From Mariprofundus ferrooxydans PV-1 (GTDB taxonomy: Bacteria > Pseudomonadota > Zetaproteobacteria > Mariprofundales > Mariprofundaceae), in contig NZ_DS022296.1 in assembly GCF_000153765.1 (NCBI RefSeq), forward strand, positions 1 through 64,000: a stretch of DNA of 64,000 nucleotides, in the 5' to 3' direction. The translations under genes were made by a program, and so were the position numbers. Below the pieces are notes generated by a model that was not told the DNA's origin, did not search any database, and saw only the letters and a list, made by a program, of their open reading frames with translations. Shown here in pieces: positions 1 to 8,849 of the stretch (position 1 is its first letter; each line of letters starts with the position of its first letter).

Positions 1-676
1 ACATTGCGCCGCCAGCACCAAAGAAGCGTACGCGCACCACATCACCGGTTTTCAGGCGAATCGGTTGGGTATATGGAAATGAACGCCCGTTGACTGAAAA
101 GTAATCCTCAACATCGTATGGTGTTGAACCTGTACCGTATTTATCCGCATTGGCGGATTCCCAGGTAGAGAGCATCATCAACACATTTTTAGTCACTGTT
201 TTTTCCAGCGCAGTAGGATTGGCCGGATCAATGATAATCGGCCCCCACATCCCGCGTATACCCACATGCTCATTTACATTCACATGGCAGTGATACCACA
301 GTGTACCCGGTCGATCCGCTTTTATTTTATAAGTAAAGGTCGTACCCGGCTTGATAGGCTCCTGGGTAATACCCGGCACGCCATCCATTCGCCAGGAGTT
401 CATCTGATGGAAGCCGTGCCAGTGAATGGTATGGGCCAGTGACGTATTGTTGGTAACATGAATAACGAGGTCATCACCCTCTTTAGCATGAATAAGAGGA
501 CCGGGAACCTGACGGTTAAATGCAAACACCTTGTAGTTAAGGTCAGGAGCAACGGGAAGCGTCACCTCATCAATGGTCATATTCATTTCGCGGGTCTCCG
601 CCTGAGCGGTCGACACCATTGCCAACCAGGCAAATGCCAGCATCAACAATGAAACTAGTTTGCTAAACGTTATCAT
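1..676 (-). CDS. multicopper oxidase, N-terminal part (runs off the window)
   Basis: The frame is open from an ATG at 676 to the window edge, giving 225 codons of a periplasmic copper protein. A signal peptide is visible (hydrophobic residues about 8-22, AQA cleavage site), followed by a cupredoxin domain. It carries the copper ligand motifs HWHGF and WYHCHVN, typical of the type 2/type 3 copper sites of laccase-like and CopA-like oxidases. A second domain begins near residue 160. The RBS is very strong (GAGGAGGAGG a few bases upstream). The C-terminal type 1 copper ligands lie outside the window, so a three-domain oxidase cannot be separated from a two-domain enzyme or a nitrite reductase relative. 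The copper-type TonB receptor at 25133 and the respiratory genes next door fit a copper-handling or respiratory role. Confidence 0.85.
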   Translation of the reverse strand, partial: MITFSKLVSLLMLAFAWLAMVSTAQAETREMNMTIDEVTLPVAPDLNYKVFAFNRQVPGPLIHAKEGDDLVIHVTNNTSLAHTIHWHGFHQMNSWRMDGVPGITQEPIKPGTTFTYKIKADRPGTLWYHCHVNVNEHVGIRGMWGPIIIDPANPTALEKTVTKNVLMMLSTWESANADKYGTGSTPYDVEDYFSVNGRSFPYTQPIRLKTGDVVRVRFFGAGGAM

Positions 677-700
677 TATAATCCTCCTCCTCTGAGCCTC

Positions 701-733
701 CTTAATTATTAAGGAAACTTAATATTAATGCAA
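701..733 (-). promoter_or_regulatory. candidate promoter and palindromic operator for the multicopper oxidase gene
   Basis: On the reverse strand TTGCAT (728-733) is followed after 17 bp by AATAAT (705-710), a fair -35/-10 pair. Two AT-rich palindromes overlap it: CTTAATTATTAAG at 701-713 over the -10 and TTAATATTAA at 719-728 in the spacer. This arrangement suggests a repressor site. The regulator is unknown. Confidence 0.4.
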
Positions 734-866
734 ACCTTAGCCATATTGCCTAAAGATGTAAAGAGGATATATAATTGAAGAGTGACACCTTAAACTACAG
801 ACATAACGCCCGGCTTCATCGCATGCAGTGCTTGCCAGCGCTGGCGCGGGAAATCATCATACGGAC

Positions 867-1055
867 ATGAAAGAGTTACTCGTTTACGGCACCAGTGGCA
901 TCGCATCCCTGTTTATTTTCGGCTATTGCGTGCATATCTTTGTAGGAGGCCTGGTCAGTGAGCAGACCGAGATCATACTCATCGGAGCCGTCGTTACACT
1001 CGGCGCTGCCGCTATCGCCTGGCTGGCATGGGACACTCTGCGCCGCAGCCGCTGA
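867..1055 (+). CDS. small two-helix membrane protein, unknown function
   Basis: Sixty-two residues form two likely membrane helices (about residues 6-26 and 32-54) and end in a basic tail (RRSR). I chose the ATG at 867. An in-frame GTG at 828 would add 13 residues that do not look membrane-like. It runs divergently from the multicopper oxidase gene. I recognise no family. The RBS is weak, so expression is not certain. Confidence 0.5.
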   Translation: MKELLVYGTSGIASLFIFGYCVHIFVGGLVSEQTEIILIGAVVTLGAAAIAWLAWDTLRRSR

Positions 1056-1132
1056 CCTAAAGAGATTCATTTATCAAAGGGGTGCCAGAAGCACACGCTG
1101 ACTAACGCGCCTCTAGATCGCCCGGCACTCGT

Positions 1133-1597
1133 TTATTTATAGCGTTCGAGTGCCTTTTCGATCGCCTGAAAAGTCTCCTCATCAAACTGCTTGCGATGGA
1201 AGACGTACTGGCACTTAGCACCCTGGTTATCGGTACCAGTCAGGCCGAATGATTTACCCGCATGATCGGTAAAGAAACGAATCTCTTTCACCAGCGCTTT
1301 GACATTACCGTTTTTCAATGTCAGTCGGATACGCTCACGATTAATATCCAGCGCGACCGGCGCTGTCGGGTGAATGAGCAGGCGCCGCATAATCCGACCG
1401 CCACCAACCATCAGAAAGAAAAAACCAAGAAACATCAAGCCGTAACCCATCCACGCCTGATCATCACCGGCATACCAGAGCTTCAGCCCCCACAGCAGCA
1501 GAAATCCGACTGTCGGCACATACAATACCAGATCCCAAAGCACACCTGCACGATCCGGCTGCAGTCGACACTGCAATTCATCCCAAGGTTTAGCCAT
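1133..1597 (-). CDS. membrane protein, unknown function
   Basis: A 154-residue protein with two hydrophobic helices (about residues 20-38 and 48-68) and a soluble C-terminal domain of about 85 residues that looks mostly beta. It is the last gene of a four-gene reverse-strand run and its start overlaps the end of the thioredoxin-like lipoprotein gene (1590), so the two are probably translationally coupled. Its neighbours (thioredoxin-like protein, CcoN-like protein, cytochrome c) suggest a role in assembling or anchoring a respiratory complex. That is inferred from position only. Confidence 0.65.
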   Translation of the reverse strand: MAKPWDELQCRLQPDRAGVLWDLVLYVPTVGFLLLWGLKLWYAGDDQAWMGYGLMFLGFFFLMVGGGRIMRRLLIHPTAPVALDINRERIRLTLKNGNVKALVKEIRFFTDHAGKSFGLTGTDNQGAKCQYVFHRKQFDEETFQAIEKALERYK

Positions 1598-2174
1598 TCT
1601 GCTTCACTCCACCGTCACTGCCCTGCTTTTGCTTTGGCTCTGCCTTTGGCTTACTCTTCTTTACAGAGGTCACATCAGCCAGCACCGGGTCAATCTCCTG
1701 GTACAACATGCGCCCGGGGTAAACTTCCTTCACCACACCGGTCGCATCAATCACAAATGTCCACGGCTCGCCGCGCACCTGAAACGCATCATAGGCTTCC
1801 GGATTGTAATACTGATCCATATGCAGAAACTGCACCTGAGGATATTTATCCATCATCGCCTTCAACATCTGCAACTGCTGATCACACTGCGTACAGTGAC
1901 CCGGCGTGGCAAACTCCAGCACAATCGGCTTATGCTTCTTGAGCGCATCATCAAATGAGATCTGATACATACGAGGATCGGGATAGCGATAACTGGTGAT
2001 CTTGGACATATCGCCACCAACATCTGCCAGCGTCTTGGTCTTTACTGACGGCGCTTGTTTACCCTCGAGAAAAACCCCGCCGCCACCGACACTGCCGAAA
2101 TCAGCATTGCATGCCGATAAACCGGCAGCCAGCAACACCAGCAACCCGAGGCGTTTTACCAATTCTTTCTCCAA
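1590..2174 (-). CDS. thioredoxin-fold lipoprotein with a CxxC motif
   Basis: The N-terminus is a lipoprotein signal with lipobox LSAC. The mature part has a thioredoxin-like fold with the motif CTQC in the expected place after a beta strand (VLEFATPGHCTQC), and a later G-E-P-W-TFVID stretch resembles the cis-Pro region. The tail is rich in Lys and Gln. It probably works at the membrane as a thiol-disulfide or metal-delivery protein. Lying next to a cytochrome c and an oxidase-like subunit, it may serve heme or copper insertion, like Sco- or ResA-type proteins. It lacks an obvious Sco copper histidine, so the Sco label is not justified. Confidence 0.75.
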   Translation of the reverse strand: MEKELVKRLGLLVLLAAGLSACNADFGSVGGGGVFLEGKQAPSVKTKTLADVGGDMSKITSYRYPDPRMYQISFDDALKKHKPIVLEFATPGHCTQCDQQLQMLKAMMDKYPQVQFLHMDQYYNPEAYDAFQVRGEPWTFVIDATGVVKEVYPGRMLYQEIDPVLADVTSVKKSKPKAEPKQKQGSDGGVKQNG

Positions 2175-2668
2175 CCGGCACAGGTACGGAAAATATTATA
2201 AGCCCAGATACAGTTAGCCAGCAGCACAATAGAGCCGAATATCCCCATCACAGCCAACCAGGGACGCACGAGCAACTCCACATCGGCCGGCGGCAGTGTC
2301 TGACTGGCAATACCACCAATAATACCGGCGGTAGTAAAAAACACGACCATGCCAATCAAACCGAAGTTATGTGTCCAGAAATGGACCTTGACCAGTTTCA
2401 AACTGTAGATCGGCCGCTTGGCCAATCGAGGTACGACATAGTAGACGGCAGCAAAAATTGCCATTTCCACCCAGCCAAGCAGATTGATATGGGTATGAGC
2501 GCGGACAATCAGCTTGCCGAACATGCGGTGATCCACGAAATGGCGAAAATCATGAATCCCTCCCATCAGGGCACCCCATGAAAAACCAATAATACTGTAT
2601 ACAACGCAGGCAAATATGAACCAGAGCGTATATTTTACATACTCTTCATCTTCCCAGGGCTCTCTCAT
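2156..2668 (-). CDS. short cbb3-oxidase subunit I-like membrane protein
   Basis: A 170-residue protein with about four membrane helices. The stretch from FGKLIVRAHTHINLLGW to YYVVPRL resembles the helix II region of CcoN (cbb3 oxidase subunit I), where a histidine binds low-spin heme b. Further histidines lie in DFRHFVDHRM and KVHFWTHNF. Real CcoN has 12 or more helices and about 470 residues, so the active-site copper and heme ligands are absent. It is therefore a stand-alone relative, perhaps a heme b electron-transfer subunit for the cytochrome c encoded just upstream, which it overlaps by 4 bp. Confidence 0.7.
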   Translation of the reverse strand: MREPWEDEEYVKYTLWFIFACVVYSIIGFSWGALMGGIHDFRHFVDHRMFGKLIVRAHTHINLLGWVEMAIFAAVYYVVPRLAKRPIYSLKLVKVHFWTHNFGLIGMVVFFTTAGIIGGIASQTLPPADVELLVRPWLAVMGIFGSIVLLANCIWAYNIFRTCAGWRKNW

Positions 2669-3279
2669 TTTGCCTTGTCTCCTGCATTCTGATTCTGAGC
2701 TGGCTTAGGATTCTGCTTGGTACGCACATCCGGATATTTTTCCTGCCACTCCTTTGGCGCCCATGTTTTGGCCATACTGTCGATAAACGGCGAGTCACCC
2801 TTAGGCGGTATCGCGGAAGAAGATGAACCCTGATCTGATTTCAACTCAGACAGAAATACGGCAATCGCATGCAACTCTTTTTTCGGCAGCAGCGCCACAT
2901 AAGCGGCTGAACGCTGGCCGGCACGATGATCCATTGTTACATCGCCGTACGTTTTTTCCGGTTCAGTGAGGAAAGTATAGATCCACTCAGCACTTCGACT
3001 CGAGCCAATACCATCAAGATTGGCCGTTCGTCCCATATTGGTACCATTGAGCAGAGCCCGATGACAGGTCGTACAGCCACGAGTGCGAAACAGGGCCGAT
3101 CCTGTCTGCCCCTCGGGTGACAGATTATCATGAACCCTTGTTTCAAACACAGGCTTATCCGAGCGAGCGATAACGAACTGCATAATGATAAAGGCAATAA
3201 CAGCAAAGACGACGAAGGCGCCGGCTACGGTGAACAGGATCTTTTCACCTGGTTTGAGTGGTTGTGAGTTTTCAGTCAT
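2665..3279 (-). CDS. membrane-anchored monoheme cytochrome c
   Basis: A 204-residue protein with one N-terminal membrane anchor (about residues 15-37) and a periplasmic cytochrome c domain. The heme motif is CTTCH and a possible distal ligand is Met in the VTMDH stretch. This is the layout of NorC and CcoO-type subunits. The C-terminal tail is charged and low in complexity (NPKPAQNQN). It is the first gene of the run with the CcoN-like gene, suggesting a two-subunit b/c electron-transfer unit. The terminal acceptor is not apparent. Confidence 0.8.
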   Translation of the reverse strand: MTENSQPLKPGEKILFTVAGAFVVFAVIAFIIMQFVIARSDKPVFETRVHDNLSPEGQTGSALFRTRGCTTCHRALLNGTNMGRTANLDGIGSSRSAEWIYTFLTEPEKTYGDVTMDHRAGQRSAAYVALLPKKELHAIAVFLSELKSDQGSSSSAIPPKGDSPFIDSMAKTWAPKEWQEKYPDVRTKQNPKPAQNQNAGDKAK

Positions 3280-3381
3280 GGTGCCGCATTATTCCCCATG
3301 CCACCCACTTTGCAAGTGGCACAGCCATGCTTGCCAAGCCGACAGCGGTTCATAGCATCGCATCCCCACCGGAGGTCCATT

Positions 3382-3795
3382 ATGAAACGAATCCTGATTT
3401 TGTTGATGCTGCTGCCTATGCTCTCCGGCTGCCCGAGCCAGGCCGACCATGGCGATGAGGCCAATAAGCTGGTCACCGCCGCGCATCAGGCCATTATAAC
3501 CAAAGACTGGCACTCGGTTATACCACTCTACGACAAGGAATTTCTGAGCACCCACTCCCCTGCGGCATGGGAGCGTCAGGTAACGGAAATGACTGCACCA
3601 ATGGGCAAACTGAACAATATCAAGTCAACATTTGAGCGCTATGACCCCCGCGTTAGTGGCGATTACTACCAGTATGGCTTTATCCTGCAATTTGAACACG
3701 GCAGCATCTCCGAGACACTGACCGTATATAAACCCAGCGATAAAGACCCGATGACCATCTCCGGCCACAACCTGAAAATCTTGAGGCACTCATGA
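3382..3795 (+). CDS. lipoprotein, unknown function
   Basis: A 137-residue lipoprotein (lipobox LSGC). The mature domain resembles small alpha/beta secreted domains of the DUF4019 or NTF2-like kind, a resemblance only. The ATG at 3382 is chosen because GGAGG lies at 3371-3375. A longer reading from 3298 adds residues with no signal peptide. Its stop overlaps the start of the next lipoprotein gene by 4 bp, so they form an operon. Confidence 0.7.
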   Translation: MKRILILLMLLPMLSGCPSQADHGDEANKLVTAAHQAIITKDWHSVIPLYDKEFLSTHSPAAWERQVTEMTAPMGKLNNIKSTFERYDPRVSGDYYQYGFILQFEHGSISETLTVYKPSDKDPMTISGHNLKILRHS

Positions 3796-4163
3796 TAAAT
3801 CGTGCCACGATTCTGGCGCTCATATTTACGCTGTTGACCCTCAGTGGATGCATGGGCGGCGACAACCCTGTACCTGCAACAACGATCACACAGCTTAATG
3901 GTGAATGGTTGCAGGACGACGGATCAGCCCGCGTGCGTTTCTATGAGGATGAGACCGTCAAACTGACGATGCCGGACGAGAAACCGCCCTTGCGCCTGCT
4001 ATCGATACTGGAAGTAATCAAGGATGACCAGATCGGTTTCGGCGTTAATGATCGCTGGAACGGGCCAGTGCATGTCGTACTTGCCAAAGACGGGCGCTCC
4101 CTGCAACTGATTTTCCCGGGCGACCCGGATCGCACGCTGAATTTTCACCTCGCAAGCGAGTAA
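3792..4163 (+). CDS. lipoprotein, unknown function
   Basis: A 123-residue lipoprotein with lipobox LSGC. The mature part looks like a small beta-rich domain (LNGEWLQDDGSARVRFYEDETVKL) such as those that bind lipids or ligands in the envelope. It is coupled to the upstream lipoprotein gene. I recognise no family. Confidence 0.65.
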   Translation: MINRATILALIFTLLTLSGCMGGDNPVPATTITQLNGEWLQDDGSARVRFYEDETVKLTMPDEKPPLRLLSILEVIKDDQIGFGVNDRWNGPVHVVLAKDGRSLQLIFPGDPDRTLNFHLASE

Positions 4164-4164
4164 C

Positions 4165-4250
4165 ACACGGCACGAATTCTATGCGCCGTGTATTAACGCT
4201 CGGATAACGCTTCAGGCTCAAGCATGCCGGAAAGAATATTCCGGCATGCT
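4165..4250. repeat. two stem-loops between the lipoprotein operon and clpB
   Basis: The first stem has ACACGGC (4165-4171) pairing with GCCGTGT (4185-4191), directly after the lipoprotein stop codon. The second has a perfect 12-bp stem, 4221-4232 with 4239-4250, and loop AGAATA. Neither is followed by a T-run. The genes on either side converge here, so these may end or stabilise both transcripts. Confidence 0.5.
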
Positions 4251-4314
4251 CATCAACCACAAGGTCTTCATATAACGAAAACCCAAGGAAGACACTGACC
4301 ATACACAAGTATGA

Positions 4315-6924
4315 TCAGGCTGCTTGCGCTGGTTCGCAGACGAACTTGAGCCCGCCATCCACCACCTCTACCCGAATCGTGCTGCCGGGCATGGCACTAC
4401 CCGCAATCAGCAGACGTGCCACCGGCGTCTCCACCTGCTGCTGGATAAAGCGCTTCAAAGGACGGGCGCCAAAGACAGGGTCATACCCCTCACGACCCAG
4501 CCACAATGCCGCCTCGGCATTCAACTCCAGCAACACCTGCTGATCTGCCAGACGCTTTTTCAGCTCGGCAAGGAACAGACCGGCAATGGTAGCTACATCC
4601 TGCTCTGAAAGCGGCTTGAACAGCACGGTATCATCCAGCCGATTGAGAAACTCCGGCCGGAAATGCGCATGCAGAGCTGTCATCACCTGTGCTCTCGCAG
4701 ATTCGGAAATATGACCATGCGCATCAATACCACCAAGCAAATAGTCACTGCCTATATTGCTGGTCATGATCACGATCGTATTGAGAAAACTCACGGTACG
4801 TCCATGGCTGTCGGTAATACGTCCGTCATCAAGCATCTGCAACAGGATATTGAACACGTCCGGGTGTGCCTTTTCAATCTCGTCGAACAGCAGTACGCAA
4901 TAGGGCTTACGCCGTACCGCCTCAGTCAACTGACCGCCCTCTTCAAAACCGACATAACCCGGAGGAGCACCAACCAGTCTCGATACGGCATGCTTCTCCA
5001 TATATTCGGACATATCAATGCGCACCATATTATGGTCGCTGTCGAACAGGGTGCGTGCCAGTGTGCGCGCCAACTCCGTCTTGCCAACGCCCGTCGGTCC
5101 CATAAACAGAAAGGAACCAATCGGTTGATTCGGATCCTGAATACCGGCGCGTGCGCGCAGCACGGCATCAGCCACAACCTGTACCGCCTCATCCTGACCA
5201 ATGACCCGCTCATGCAGCACAGACTCCAGCTTGAGCAACTTCTCCCGCTCACCCTCGAGCAGCCTGGTCACAGGAATACCGGTCCAGCGCGCCACCACTT
5301 CGGCGATCTCCTCTTCGCTGACCTCTTCACGCAACAGTGTTTTTTCTGTGGCATTCGCCTCGATCATGGCCAACTTCTTTTCCAGTTCGGGCAGCTTTCC
5401 GTAGCGCAGCTCGGCCACCTGCTCCAGCTCATACTTTCGTTCGGCCTGCTCTATTGCCAGACGGGTCCCCTCGATCTGCTCACGCAAAGCGTGCACATCG
5501 CCGAGCGCACCTTTCTCGCTATCCCAACGGGAGCGCATGGCATCGCGACTCTCTTTCAAATCGGCCAGCTCACGCCGCAACGCCTTTAAACGTTCGATGC
5601 TGGCGGCATCCTTCTCTTTTTTCAGTGCCGTCTCTTCAATTTCCAGACGCATGACCTTGCGCGTCACCTCATCCAGCTCCGCCGGCACCGAATCCATTTC
5701 CGTACGAATCGAGGCACAAGCTTCATCCACCAGATCAATCGCCTTGTCCGGCAGAAAACGATCGGAGATATAACGATCCGACAGCGTCGCCGCAGCTACA
5801 ATTGCCGCATCAGCAATGCGTACGCCGTGATGCAGCTCAAAACGCTCACGCAGGCCTCGCAGGATGGAAATGGTATCCTCAACATCCGGTGCATCGACCT
5901 TGACCGGCTGAAACCGGCGTTCGAGTGCTGCATCCTTTTCGATATAACGGCGATATTCGTCCAGCGTGGTTGCGCCGATACAGTGCAATTCACCGCGCGC
6001 CAGCATGGGCTTAAGCATATTGCCCGCATCGGCCGACCCTTCGGTCTTGCCTGCACCGACAATGGTGTGTAACTCATCAATAAACAGAATAATCCGACCC
6101 TCTGCCTCCTTAATCTCCTTGAGCACCGCCTTCAAGCGCTCCTCGAATTCACCCCGATATTTGGCTCCGGCCATCAGCGCCGTCATATCGAGCGAAAACA
6201 CGGTTCGCTCCTTCAATCCTTCAGGCACATCACCGGAAACAATACGCTGTGCCAGTCCCTCGGCGATAGCCGTCTTACCCACGCCCGGCTCACCGATCAA
6301 CACGGGATTGTTTTTGGTCTTGCGTGAAAGAATACGAATGACCGCGCGGATCTCGCTATCGCGTCCTATGACCGGATCCAGTTTCCCGGAGCGGGCCATT
6401 TCCACCAGATCGCTGCCATATTTTTTCAGCGAATCGTACTGCCCCTCCGGATTGTCCGTGGTTACTCGCTGGTGCCCGCGCACAGCATCCAGCGCCTGCA
6501 GGAAACGCTCTCGAGTAAGCCCCTGATCCGCACATATCCGGCCTGCATCGGTTTTGCTACCTTCATCAATAAAGGCCAACAACAGATGCTCAACCGAAAT
6601 ATATTCATCCTTGAGTTTTGTCGCTTCATCACCGGCATGGACCAGTAGCTGCTGTAAACGCTGGGTGATATACACCTTGTCCGCTTCAACACCGCTACCC
6701 TTTACTTTCGGACGCTTAGCCAATACTTGCTGCAATTGCGTCTGCAGTAGCGGCAGTGATGCCCCTGCCTCTTCGAGCAACCGCGGCGCCAAGCCATCCT
6801 GCTGGGCCAGCAGTTCAGTCAGCAGATGTTCTCCATCCACCTCCTGATGTGACAAACGCACCGCCAGTGTCTGACTGGCGGCCAGCGCTTCATTCACTTT
6901 TTGTGTCATGCGGTTCATATCCAT
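4315..6924 (-). CDS. clpB: ATP-dependent disaggregase ClpB
   Basis: A full-length 869-residue Hsp100 chaperone that works with DnaK to pull proteins from aggregates. It shows the Clp N-domain, the first AAA+ domain (Walker A GEPGVGKT, Walker B IILFIDE), the long middle coiled-coil domain (about residues 400-530) typical of ClpB rather than ClpA, and the second AAA+ domain ([18 protein letters not shown]). The pore motif KYRGEF is present. AGGAG precedes the ATG. A sigma-32-like promoter lies about 70 bp upstream. It appears to be transcribed alone. Confidence 0.97.
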   Translation of the reverse strand: MDMNRMTQKVNEALAASQTLAVRLSHQEVDGEHLLTELLAQQDGLAPRLLEEAGASLPLLQTQLQQVLAKRPKVKGSGVEADKVYITQRLQQLLVHAGDEATKLKDEYISVEHLLLAFIDEGSKTDAGRICADQGLTRERFLQALDAVRGHQRVTTDNPEGQYDSLKKYGSDLVEMARSGKLDPVIGRDSEIRAVIRILSRKTKNNPVLIGEPGVGKTAIAEGLAQRIVSGDVPEGLKERTVFSLDMTALMAGAKYRGEFEERLKAVLKEIKEAEGRIILFIDELHTIVGAGKTEGSADAGNMLKPMLARGELHCIGATTLDEYRRYIEKDAALERRFQPVKVDAPDVEDTISILRGLRERFELHHGVRIADAAIVAAATLSDRYISDRFLPDKAIDLVDEACASIRTEMDSVPAELDEVTRKVMRLEIEETALKKEKDAASIERLKALRRELADLKESRDAMRSRWDSEKGALGDVHALREQIEGTRLAIEQAERKYELEQVAELRYGKLPELEKKLAMIEANATEKTLLREEVSEEEIAEVVARWTGIPVTRLLEGEREKLLKLESVLHERVIGQDEAVQVVADAVLRARAGIQDPNQPIGSFLFMGPTGVGKTELARTLARTLFDSDHNMVRIDMSEYMEKHAVSRLVGAPPGYVGFEEGGQLTEAVRRKPYCVLLFDEIEKAHPDVFNILLQMLDDGRITDSHGRTVSFLNTIVIMTSNIGSDYLLGGIDAHGHISESARAQVMTALHAHFRPEFLNRLDDTVLFKPLSEQDVATIAGLFLAELKKRLADQQVLLELNAEAALWLGREGYDPVFGARPLKRFIQQQVETPVARLLIAGSAMPGSTIRVEVVDGGLKFVCEPAQAA

Positions 6925-6991
6925 ATCTGCACTCCTGATATTACTTACAAGCTATGCCAACCTGCTCATAAGCGCCACAGCTTTCAGTACA

Positions 6992-7021
6992 TCTATGGGG
7001 TTTTTCTTCAGTCAATCCAAG
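6992..7021 (-). promoter_or_regulatory. sigma-32 (heat-shock) promoter of clpB
   Basis: On the reverse strand CTTGGAT (7015-7021), a 14-bp spacer, then CCCCATAGA (6992-7000). This is very close to the RpoH consensus of CTTGAAA and CCCCATnTA at the usual distance. The clpB start codon is about 70 bp downstream. Confidence 0.75.
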
Positions 7022-7042
7022 TGCGTAACATTCAAACCGCCG

Positions 7043-7438
7043 TTATTGATGGGGCAGCTCAACAACAATGACGGAGACCCGGGCGCTTGATACCGGATTG
7101 GAGTTGGCAATTTCTACAATCAGGTCCTCTGTTCCCTGCGGATTATCAAAGCGACTGTGAAATTCATGATTCCCCGCCGTATAACTACGTGATTGAGCCA
7201 GTGTGACCTCTTTCTCGTCATGCACACGTACAACGCGAAAGGTCAACGGACCGGTACTTTCCGATACCAGCGTCACCTCATACACGCCCGGCCGGTTCGG
7301 CATATCGAAGAATTCGCGCGACTCCTGAAATGGCGGCACAATGGCATCGCGATAATAGAGGTAATCCTTATCGGAAGCCTGAGCCGGCAATGCCGCAGAC
7401 AGCAGCACAACCAGCATCGGGTAGAGGAGCCACCTCAT
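7043..7438 (-). CDS. secreted protein, unknown function
   Basis: A 131-residue protein with a clear signal peptide (cleavage near AQA at about residue 21) and a beta-sandwich-like mature domain (GVYEVTLVSESTGPLTFRVVRV). Its start overlaps the stop of the response regulator gene by 4 bp, so it is co-expressed with the two-component pair and may be an output or periplasmic sensing partner. I recognise no family. Confidence 0.65.
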   Translation of the reverse strand: MRWLLYPMLVVLLSAALPAQASDKDYLYYRDAIVPPFQESREFFDMPNRPGVYEVTLVSESTGPLTFRVVRVHDEKEVTLAQSRSYTAGNHEFHSRFDNPQGTEDLIVEIANSNPVSSARVSVIVVELPHQ

Positions 7439-8847
7439 GAGTTGTCCGCAACCTCAATATCATATTTGTCACACAGGTAGCGCATCTTGTCCTTGGCACG
7501 GTCTCCAAAGCCCAGCCAGCGACCTGCACGGGCCTTGATATGCTGGTTACGTTCCAGCGCCTCTTCCACCAGCTGACGCTCGAAATCAGCGACCGCTTTT
7601 TCCGCCCGAATGCCGCTGTCAGGCAACTGCTGCAACCACAACGTCATTGGGTCAACATCACCACTGGCCGGTTGCGGTCCGCTCAGTGAAGGGATCGATT
7701 CCACCACATTATCTGCTGCCAGCACCACTGAGCGCTCAATAACATTTTCCAACTCACGCACATTACCCGGCCAGCTGTATCTCTCCAGCTGTTCGAGAAC
7801 CGGCTCATCAAACGCTTCTATACGCTTGCCGCACATCGCCGCCTTGCGCAGCAGGATCGCATCGGCCAGTAGTGGCAAATCCTCAATGTGCTCACGCAGC
7901 GGCGGCACCTCAATTTCCACGACGTGGATGCGATAATAGAGATCGTCGCGAAAAGAGCCTGCGGCAACCCGCTGCTCCAGATCTTCGCGTGTTGAACAGA
8001 TCAGACGGACATCCGAGCTGATAATCGCGTCGCCACCGAGTCGGGAAAACTCGCCGGACTCCAGCACCCTGAGCAACTTGGCCTGCACCGACAATGGCAA
8101 ACCGGCCACCTCATCAAGAAACAGCGTACCCCCGCCGGCCCGTTCAAACCAGCCCAGCTTGCGCTTTCCCACACCGGCAAAAGCACCTTTTTCATAACCA
8201 AACAACTCAGACTCCAGCAACTGCTCGCTCATAGCTGCACAGTTAATGGCAATAAACGGATGCCCCGATCGCGGACTGGCCTCATGCAGCTTGCGGGCCA
8301 CCAGCTCTTTGCCTGTTCCTGTTTCCCCACGAATCAATACCGTGGATGGTGCTCCCGCCACTTTTGCAATCACCGCACGCAGCGCCTGCATCGCAGCCGA
8401 CTCGCCCAACAATTCACTGTTAACGCGTGTCTCCAGTGCCCGGTGCATCTCCTGCTCACGCATGGCCTGCCAATGCGCTTCCATACTGCGATCAATAGTG
8501 TTTTTCACCTCGTCCGGATCGAAAGGCTTGCCGAAAAAGTCCTGTGCCCCCAACTTCTGTGCCCGCAGGGCCAGCGCTCGTTCGTCATGGCCGGTAATCA
8601 CCACCACGGGCGTATCGGGACTTTCACTACGCAGCTTTTCCAGATAACCCATGCCGATCTGCGGATTATCCGGCTCCGGCGGCAGCGCCAGATCCAGCAC
8701 CACCAGGTCCACGCGATTGCCCGAAAGCGCCGCATCCGCTGCATCCAGATCGCCGGCCTCCAGCACGCAATAATCATCCTTGAGCAGCAGCTTCAGGTTC
8801 AAGCGGTTGATATCATTATCATCCACGACCAGCACAGTCCGTTTCAT
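7435..8847 (-). CDS. PrsR-like response regulator with AAA+ domain and altered GAFTGA loop
   Basis: A 470-residue NtrC-type regulator. The receiver domain (about 1-120) has phospho-acceptor Asp52 (VVLDLALP). The AAA+ domain (about 145-385) has Walker A GETGTGKE at 174 and Walker B TLFLDEV at 241. A C-terminal Fis-like helix-turn-helix follows. The family layout matches PrsR of exosortase/PEP-CTERM exopolysaccharide systems. The sigma-54 contact loop, normally GAFTGA, reads GAFAGV at 221-226, losing the key Thr. The start at 8847 is set by AGGAGGAG just upstream and nearly abuts the kinase gene. No exosortase is in this window. Confidence 0.8.
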   Translation of the reverse strand: MKRTVLVVDDNDINRLNLKLLLKDDYCVLEAGDLDAADAALSGNRVDLVVLDLALPPEPDNPQIGMGYLEKLRSESPDTPVVVITGHDERALALRAQKLGAQDFFGKPFDPDEVKNTIDRSMEAHWQAMREQEMHRALETRVNSELLGESAAMQALRAVIAKVAGAPSTVLIRGETGTGKELVARKLHEASPRSGHPFIAINCAAMSEQLLESELFGYEKGAFAGVGKRKLGWFERAGGGTLFLDEVAGLPLSVQAKLLRVLESGEFSRLGGDAIISSDVRLICSTREDLEQRVAAGSFRDDLYYRIHVVEIEVPPLREHIEDLPLLADAILLRKAAMCGKRIEAFDEPVLEQLERYSWPGNVRELENVIERSVVLAADNVVESIPSLSGPQPASGDVDPMTLWLQQLPDSGIRAEKAVADFERQLVEEALERNQHIKARAGRWLGFGDRAKDKMRYLCDKYDIEVADNS

Positions 8848-8849
8848 CT

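Noticed and set aside
4663-5589. 308-codon forward frame opposite clpB
   Set aside because: It lies wholly antisense to a clear ClpB and has no recognisable domain. High-GC third positions of clpB keep this frame open.
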